From NCBI GenBank assembly GCA_023382535.1, contig JAHDWA010000012.1:157849-221848 (forward strand): a stretch of 64,000 nt of DNA, given 5' to 3'. Made by a program: the position numbers and the translations under genes. Source of the DNA: Anaerolineae bacterium. Its GTDB lineage: Bacteria; Chloroflexota; Anaerolineae; 4572-78; J111. Shown piece by piece: positions 59,200 to 64,000 of the stretch; position 1 is the first letter of the stretch; every line of letters begins with the position of its first letter. The notes under the pieces were generated by a model, which saw nothing but the letters and a program-made list of their open reading frames with translations, did not search any database and had not been told where the DNA came from.

Positions 59200-60273
59200 C
59201 TAAGCACTGGCGGGAATGAGCGTAACTTCGTTGAAGCCGAGGCGGATGTGGCCGCGATGATCCAGCAGTTTTAGCCGCTCGGCGCCGGCCACGTCAACCC
59301 GGAACACTTCATTTCCCACTCCCACTCGAAGCTGGGCAGTGGCGCCTTCGAAGATAATTTGGTCAACTGTACCTTCGACGACGTTGCGATACGTGCTGCT
59401 GTCGCCGTTGGGGAGTACTTTGATGTCCTCTGGCCGGACATAAGCCACGACGGCATCGCCAATTTTTAAACCCACCCGGGTGGGACACTGCACCGCCAGG
59501 GAAGAAGTCTGTACCGTTGTAACCTCGCTGTTTAACGCCGTAATCTGGCCTTCGAGACGGTTGTTGGCCCCAATAAATTCGGCCACAAAATCACTCTGGG
59601 GGTGGAGATAAATTTCGGTCTGCGTGCCGATCTGATCAATCAAGCCTCGATTCATGACGGCAATCCGGTCAGAGATGGCAAAGGCCTCCGATTGGTCGTG
59701 GGTGACGTAGATGGCTGTCTTGCCGGTGCGGCGCTGCAGCTCCAAAATATTATACTTCAGGGTTTCGCGCAAGTTGCGGTCCAGGGCTGAAAGCGGTTCG
59801 TCGAAGAGGAGCACGCGGGGGTCGGTGGCCAGAACGCGGGCCAGGGCGACACGCTGCTGCTGGCCGCCGGAAAGCTGGCGGGGCAGCCGGTCGCCGTAGC
59901 CAAGCAGATCCACCAGCTTGAGCATTTCGGCAATCCTGTCTTTAATCTCTGTTTTGGACCGGCCTTTCACCGACAGGCCAAAGCCGATATTGTCGGCGAC
60001 GCTCATATGGGGGAACAGGGCCGGCGATTGAAAGACAAAGCCGATATTCCGGGCGTTAGGCGGCAGATTGGTCACATCCTGATCGTCAAAGTAGACCCGC
60101 CCGGCGGTTGGTTCAATCAGCCCGGCAATCATCCGCAGCGTGGTCGTTTTGCCGCAGCCGGATGGCCCCAGCAGCGTGACAAACTCCCCCTCGGCTACAT
60201 CCAGGTTGACATGCTCAACGGCAACCGTGGGTCCGTAATGCTTACTAATATTTACCAGACGAACACGAGACAT
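59200..60273 (-). CDS. ABC importer ATPase, PotA/FbpC type
   Basis: 357 residues. Walker [11 protein letters not shown] (about 36-45), signature [15 protein letters not shown] (about 134-148), Walker [13 protein letters not shown] (about 154-165), switch His in YVTHDQSEA. After about residue 235 a TOBE regulatory domain follows ([27 protein letters not shown]), as in PotA, UgpC and FbpC. It energises the two-permease importer encoded upstream on the same strand. Substrate class from the binding protein: polyamine, opine, phosphonate-like or iron; not decided by the sequence. Confidence 0.93.
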   Translation of the reverse strand: MSRVRLVNISKHYGPTVAVEHVNLDVAEGEFVTLLGPSGCGKTTTLRMIAGLIEPTAGRVYFDDQDVTNLPPNARNIGFVFQSPALFPHMSVADNIGFGLSVKGRSKTEIKDRIAEMLKLVDLLGYGDRLPRQLSGGQQQRVALARVLATDPRVLLFDEPLSALDRNLRETLKYNILELQRRTGKTAIYVTHDQSEAFAISDRIAVMNRGLIDQIGTQTEIYLHPQSDFVAEFIGANNRLEGQITALNSEVTTVQTSSLAVQCPTRVGLKIGDAVVAYVRPEDIKVLPNGDSSTYRNVVEGTVDQIIFEGATAQLRVGVGNEVFRVDVAGAERLKLLDHRGHIRLGFNEVTLIPASA

Positions 60274-60330
60274 TGGCGTTTCCCTAAAGGTAGGATAGAT
60301 GAGTTTGATAAATCTTTACTGTGACTGGTG

Positions 60331-60366
60331 GTGCGTGTTCCGTTTGTTTTACGCAACATGCAACAC
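60331..60366. repeat. Partial TGTTGCG-type hairpin
   Basis: GTGCGTGTTCCG on the left faces ACGCAACATGCAACAC on the right. A degraded relative of the element at 53897, in the gap between ATPase and permease genes. Confidence 0.4.
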
Positions 60367-60390
60367 ATCCCAAATTTTGAGGACATGAGA

Positions 60391-61230
60391 TTAGATTAAG
60401 TACGTCCCCTTCAAATAGCGCGAGCCAAAAAGACGGAAGAAAAGAATAACCGCAGTGAAGGAGACGATTTGCATAAAAGCCGCCAGGGCGGCTGTGGTAT
60501 TCTGGATACCGGCGGTGCGGACCAGGTTGAACACCCGCAGCGGGGCAGTGGTCACATCGGGCGCGGCGACAAAGAGGGTGACCAGGTACTCGTTGAAAAC
60601 AATAATAAAGGAGAGCAGGATGCCGGCGCTGATACCCGGCCCGATCAACGGCAGGACAATGCGGAAGTAGGTCTGCAGGCGGGTCGCGCCCAGGCATTGG
60701 GCTGCTTCCTCAAACACCAGCGGCAGGTCCTTCATAGCCACCACAATCGGAATGAGCATCAACGGGAAGGTGCCGACGACCATCGCAAAGACCAATCCCC
60801 AGATCGAGTTGGTCAAACGATAGGTAAAGTTGTAGGCCAAAACCAGGCCCAGGCCGAGGACCGGCGCCGGCGTGTACAGGGGTAAGGTCAAAGCCGACAA
60901 AATCACGCGTTTACCCGGAAACTCAAAGCGGACCAGGGCATAGGCTGCCGGCAGCGTGATCAGCAAATTCAAACCGATGGCCAAGGCCGACACCCTCAGG
61001 CTGGTAAGCAAATTGTCAACGAAGCTGCCGAAAATATAACTGTAATTGCTCAGGGTATAGACACCCGTCGTGCCTCTTTGCAAAGAATAATTGAACAGAG
61101 CCAGAAACGGGGCCACAAAGATAAACAAACACAGCCAGATATAGACATGGCTCAAAATATCGCCCATCCGCCGTGCGGAAAGCCAGGAGCTACGCTTCTC
61201 TGAAGTTGGGTGTAACGTTGTAGTTGTCAT
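60391..61230 (-). CDS. ABC importer permease, PotC type
   Basis: 279 residues with six membrane segments. The cytoplasmic EAA loop EAAQCLGATRLQTYFRIVLPLIGPGI (about 175-200) that contacts the ATPase is well conserved. Short cytoplasmic N-terminus, no extra domain. Follows its partner permease by 30 bp on the same strand; the ATPase gene lies downstream across a 117-bp gap. With 61260 it forms the heterodimeric channel of a PotABCD/FbpABC-like importer. Confidence 0.92.
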   Translation of the reverse strand: MTTTTLHPTSEKRSSWLSARRMGDILSHVYIWLCLFIFVAPFLALFNYSLQRGTTGVYTLSNYSYIFGSFVDNLLTSLRVSALAIGLNLLITLPAAYALVRFEFPGKRVILSALTLPLYTPAPVLGLGLVLAYNFTYRLTNSIWGLVFAMVVGTFPLMLIPIVVAMKDLPLVFEEAAQCLGATRLQTYFRIVLPLIGPGISAGILLSFIIVFNEYLVTLFVAAPDVTTAPLRVFNLVRTAGIQNTTAALAAFMQIVSFTAVILFFRLFGSRYLKGTYLI

Positions 61231-61259
61231 GATAAACCTCCAACGTTCAATGTTGAACG

Positions 61260-62150
61260 TTATTGTACCAAGGCCCCCCGCGAGTAGCGCAGCGAGGCAT
61301 AGTTAACGGTAAAGGCGAGAATCATCAGGACGACGCCCATAGTTGTGGACAGACCGTAGTCAAGCTGGATCACGCCGCGCTGGTAAAGCGTCCAGGCCAG
61401 GGTGCGCTGCTCGTTCAATGAACCCAATAACAGGGGTTCGGCAAAAGCACCGACATTCCAACCAAAGCACATCAGCATCCCGGCAATCAGGCCGGAGCGG
61501 GTCAGCGGCAGCACCACTCGCCAAAAGGTCTGCCAGGGTTTAGCGCCCAGGCAAACCGAAGCCTCTTCCAGGGTTGGGTCCACATTGCTCAAGGCCGCGC
61601 CGACGTTCATGACCATGAAGGGGAAGGTGAAGATAGCCATGGCAAAAACAACCGAGGGCAGGCCGTAGAGAAGCTGTGTCCCCTGCAAGCCCAATAAATC
61701 CAGCAGGGGTGACAGCCAGCCGCCGGGCAGGAGAATAAAACGCAGTCCAAAGGCAATATACAGCGCGCCAAACATCGGAAAAACCATAAAGCCGCGCACA
61801 AGGTCACGATAGCGCACCTTACGCACCAGAATGTAGGCAAAAGGAAAACCCAAAATCAGGTCCACCAGCGTGGCCAGCCCGGCCAATTGAATGGTCACGC
61901 CGACATTGGGGGCGTAGCGGCCGACCATATCGGCATAGTTTTTTAAGGTATAAGTAGGCCCAGCCAGTGAAAGGAAGCTGTCTTTCTCGGTGAAACTCAT
62001 CAACACAATAAACGCCAGCGGATAGAAGAGGAACAGCAGTGTAATCAGAATGGCAGGCAGTAACAACAGCGCCGGTTTTAGCTGCCAGCGTCGCTCAGCA
62101 GTATCGGTGATGGGAACATCGGGAATGGCCGGGGCAAGGTCTTGGGCCAT
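61260..62150 (-). CDS. ABC importer permease, PotB type
   Basis: 296 residues, six membrane segments after a cytoplasmic N-terminus of about 25 residues. EAA loop EEASVCLGAKPWQTFWRVVLPLTRSGL (about 195-221). AAGGAGAAAG precedes the ATG. Located between the LysM-tethered binding protein and the second permease, 90 bp and 30 bp away. Neither permease carries an FGE-type extension, in contrast to the sugar permease at 9820. Confidence 0.92.
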   Translation of the reverse strand: MAQDLAPAIPDVPITDTAERRWQLKPALLLLPAILITLLFLFYPLAFIVLMSFTEKDSFLSLAGPTYTLKNYADMVGRYAPNVGVTIQLAGLATLVDLILGFPFAYILVRKVRYRDLVRGFMVFPMFGALYIAFGLRFILLPGGWLSPLLDLLGLQGTQLLYGLPSVVFAMAIFTFPFMVMNVGAALSNVDPTLEEASVCLGAKPWQTFWRVVLPLTRSGLIAGMLMCFGWNVGAFAEPLLLGSLNEQRTLAWTLYQRGVIQLDYGLSTTMGVVLMILAFTVNYASLRYSRGALVQ

Positions 62151-62170
62151 GAGACTTTCTCCTTCAAATG

Positions 62171-62228
62171 AGGGTGCAGGGGAGCAGGGGTGCAGGGGAG
62201 AATTTTCTCCTCTGCTCCCTTGCCCCCC
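62171..62228. repeat. G-rich tandem repeat with complementary arm (GCAGGGG)
   Basis: GGGTGCAGGGGAGCAGGGG and a further GCAGGGGAG (62172-62200) face CTCCTCTGCTCCCTTGCCCCCC (62207-62228). Unit length is seven to nine. It lies between the binding-protein and permease genes. Confidence 0.6.
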
Positions 62229-62240
62229 TTTCTTGCTGTT

Positions 62241-63665
62241 TTACTGTCCTAACCGTTCGGCGTAATGATTCATCCAGGTATCAAAACCTGCGTTGTAGGC
62301 TTCCCAATCCAGGGGTAAAAAGAGCTGCTCAATCTGCTCGGAGGTGGGATAGAAATCATAGTAATTATCCGCCATAAAGTCGGGAATTAGCTCCTCACCA
62401 TAGCCCGGCCCCAGGAAACCTTCTTGCAGTTCGGCCCAGGGGCCATTCTCTATGCCCCAATTGTTGGGGAATTGGACTTCGGGGCTGATGCGCCAGTTGA
62501 TGAAGATTTGAGCCAGGACCGGATGGGGTGCGCCCTTGGCAATCCAGAGGTAGCCGTTGGCCGGGTAAACCCCGGTCGGCGGGATCAGCATGGCCGTATC
62601 GTCATTGCCACTGAGGTATTCCAGGCGGGCCAGCGAGTTCCAGAAGCCGACGGCGTCAACCGCACCGGAACGCAACAGTTGCTGCATCTCGGAGCTGTCG
62701 CTGGTGTACTTGAGCACGTTTGGCCCCAGGTTATCCACCACCCAATCTACCACTTCAACCATCTGCTGCGGGTCTTTGTAATCCTTGCCCATTTCGGTCG
62801 CGACGGTCACTAAAAAGCCGCCGGCAGTGATGTCACCCGGCAGCGGCAGGGTGATCCTGCCCTGGAAGCGCGGGTCGGCCAGGTCGGCGATTTTGGTCAG
62901 CTCACCGGCGCGGCTCTTGCTGTAGATAATTGCCGGGAAAGCCGTGGCCTGGAAGGCGATGGCCGTGGGCACGCGCTGGAATTTCTGCGAAACCAGGGCC
63001 TGGTTCGGCACCAACCCGGACGGCAGAAATTCGGCGACAGCATCCTGTTTCATCGCGTCGGCCCAGTAATTTTCCTCAATCGCCAGCACATCATAAGGGG
63101 CGGGATTGCCAGCCCTTTGGGCGGCGTAGAGATTGGTCAGGTAGGTGCTGGGAGATTGGCTGCCTTCGTAGGTCAGGGTGACATCCACTCCATAGGTGTC
63201 TTTGACATACTGCTGAAACTGCTGGACCAGAGTGTCGTTGGCAGTGTAAGTCCAATTGCCCACGACCACGCTGCCCTCGGCCTGGATAGCCGCCGCGATT
63301 TCTTCTTTAGTCATTTCCTGGTTCAGAATCGAAACCTGAACGGGCCGTTCCGCACCCAGTGCGGCTTGGGCGCCCTCGGCGGTGGGAATGCACAGCTTCC
63401 AGCCCACTTCAATGACGTTGACATTATCAATCTTGGCATAGCTGCTGTCGGCGGCATTCTTGGCGTTGGTGGCATCGGCAATAGCCTGAAAGGCCAGCGG
63501 GTCGCCGTAAAATTTGTCGGCCAGCTTCGACAGCCAGTCATCCGCCTGGACAACCACATCTGACTCACAGGCAACCTCATTTTGGGCCAACACGGGGGCA
63601 GGCGCCAGGGTCAAGATAAGCGCCAGCAGCGCCAGCAGACTGATAAGATGGTTTGCTTTTTTCAT
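62241..63665 (-). CDS. LysM-domain binding protein of the PotD/AfuA type
   Basis: 474 residues. Signal peptide 1-27 with a signal peptidase I site after VLA and no lipobox. Residues about 33-102 are a LysM-like module (VQADDWLSKLADKFYGDPLA, GWKLCIP) nearly identical to that of the sugar-binding protein at 12056, with the same flanking cysteines. Residues about 125-474 are a type II binding fold (VVVGNWTYTANDTL, YDVLAIEENYWAD, GRITLPLPGDITAGG, GAVDAVGFWNSLARL, GYLWIAKGAPHPVLAQIFINW), as in PotD or AfuA. The fold differs entirely from the other LysM protein, so the anchor was shuffled. GGAGGAG precedes the ATG. Delivers its ligand to the importer at 59-62 kb. Confidence 0.9.
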   Translation of the reverse strand: MKKANHLISLLALLALILTLAPAPVLAQNEVACESDVVVQADDWLSKLADKFYGDPLAFQAIADATNAKNAADSSYAKIDNVNVIEVGWKLCIPTAEGAQAALGAERPVQVSILNQEMTKEEIAAAIQAEGSVVVGNWTYTANDTLVQQFQQYVKDTYGVDVTLTYEGSQSPSTYLTNLYAAQRAGNPAPYDVLAIEENYWADAMKQDAVAEFLPSGLVPNQALVSQKFQRVPTAIAFQATAFPAIIYSKSRAGELTKIADLADPRFQGRITLPLPGDITAGGFLVTVATEMGKDYKDPQQMVEVVDWVVDNLGPNVLKYTSDSSEMQQLLRSGAVDAVGFWNSLARLEYLSGNDDTAMLIPPTGVYPANGYLWIAKGAPHPVLAQIFINWRISPEVQFPNNWGIENGPWAELQEGFLGPGYGEELIPDFMADNYYDFYPTSEQIEQLFLPLDWEAYNAGFDTWMNHYAERLGQ

Positions 63666-63833
63666 TGTTCTCCTCCACTAACTATAAAATTAGCCGGTGA
63701 CTTTAAATTACTTTCTCAACATTTTCGGCCTTTACCCTACAGTTTTTTCATTATCCTCCTTCAAAATATAGGTTTGGGAACACAAAGTTTCCAAAATCTC
63801 GGTGTAACTCTATGCCCTGTGTGTTCCAGTTTT

Positions 63834-64000
63834 TTATTGAAGGTGCTTCTCCGCCACCCGCCGAAATTCAGCGGCTTTGACTTCGACATCTTCAGCCGTA
63901 GCATGGATGGTCAGGCCATACGTCGCCAGGCCCCTGTCTTGCATACCAATGCCAATGTTAAATGAACGGGCCAGCAGGTCGTCGGTTTGAGGCAGCATGC
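63834..64000 (-). CDS. C-terminal fragment of a DegT/DnrJ-like aminotransferase
   Basis: The last 55 residues of a gene that begins beyond the right edge, including LPQTDDLLARSFNIGIGMQ and HATAEDVEVKAAEFRRVAEK. The pattern LPxTxDLLxRSxxIxIG is that of the C-terminal part of DegT/DnrJ/EryC1 PLP aminotransferases, which act on keto-sugars. The stop is at 63834-63836. The assignment is based on a short segment and should be treated as provisional. Confidence 0.5.
   Translation of the reverse strand, partial: MLPQTDDLLARSFNIGIGMQDRGLATYGLTIHATAEDVEVKAAEFRRVAEKHLQ

Overview
The window looks like a chromosome segment of an uncultured or poorly characterised bacterium, most likely a Chloroflexota (Anaerolineae/Caldilineae-like). 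The reasons are a secreted binding protein type with an N-terminal LysM-like domain, Thr-Pro-rich extracellular linkers, an Os1348-type NHLP leader-like peptide, a eukaryote-like DUF89/ARMT1 protein, several MttB-family methyltransferases, and no outer-membrane genes. This placement is an inference from gene content, not from a marker gene. I see no rRNA, tRNA, CRISPR array, transposase or phage gene.

Layout. 1-3.8 kb (minus): the N-terminus of a CocE/NonD hydrolase, fumarase FumC, a PIG-L deacetylase, a ferredoxin, a Rieske ferredoxin and Fe/Mn superoxide dismutase. 4.0-6.3 kb (plus): a zinc-ribbon protein, a CinA-like/NadD-like fusion and an orphan corrinoid protein. 6.4-20.2 kb (plus): a DeoR regulator behind a perfect consensus promoter, a rhamnose-type ABC importer with one permease fused to an extracellular FGE-sulfatase domain, a LysM-tethered binding protein, a class II aldolase, a PHP hydrolase, and two unusual long MDR dehydrogenases flanking a sorbitol-6-phosphate dehydrogenase. 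20.3-35.4 kb (plus): a LacI regulator with a perfect 32-bp palindromic operator, a ribose-type ABC importer, an FGGY kinase, a phosphotriesterase-family lactonase candidate, a DUF4432 epimerase, an aldo/keto reductase, a Zn dehydrogenase, an SDR, L-fucose isomerase and rhamnulokinase. Together 6.4-35.4 kb form a deoxyhexose/L-sugar catabolic island.

35.4-45.8 kb (minus): an ARMT1-like phosphatase, then a corrinoid methyltransfer cluster of three non-pyrrolysine MttB proteins, two corrinoid proteins, a DUF1638 protein and a HyuA-type ATPase. A GntR/FCD regulator diverges from it. 46.8-50.6 kb (minus): a Nudix hydrolase, a PLP enzyme, a SpoIIE-type phosphatase and an NHLP-leader-like small protein. 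50.8-58.2 kb (minus): a methyltransferase, an isoprenoid-synthase-like protein and a threonine-synthase-like PLP enzyme (the last two overlapping by ATGA), then carbamate kinase, YgeW, YgeY and a GntR/UTRA regulator. This resembles the ureide/purine carbamoyl-salvage module. 58.3-64 kb: an SDR (plus), then a PotABCD-like importer with a second LysM-tethered binding protein and the C-terminus of a DegT/DnrJ-like aminotransferase (minus).

The most striking non-coding feature is that many intergenic gaps carry short tandem heptanucleotide repeats, often arranged as two complementary arms. The unit differs from gap to gap but the 7-nt period is kept. Two further palindromic repeat families (TAGGACAA.. 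and GTCATTTCGA..) also recur. The most unusual proteins are the permease-FGE fusion, the LysM-binding-protein fusions and the MDR enzymes with an internally duplicated Rossmann half.
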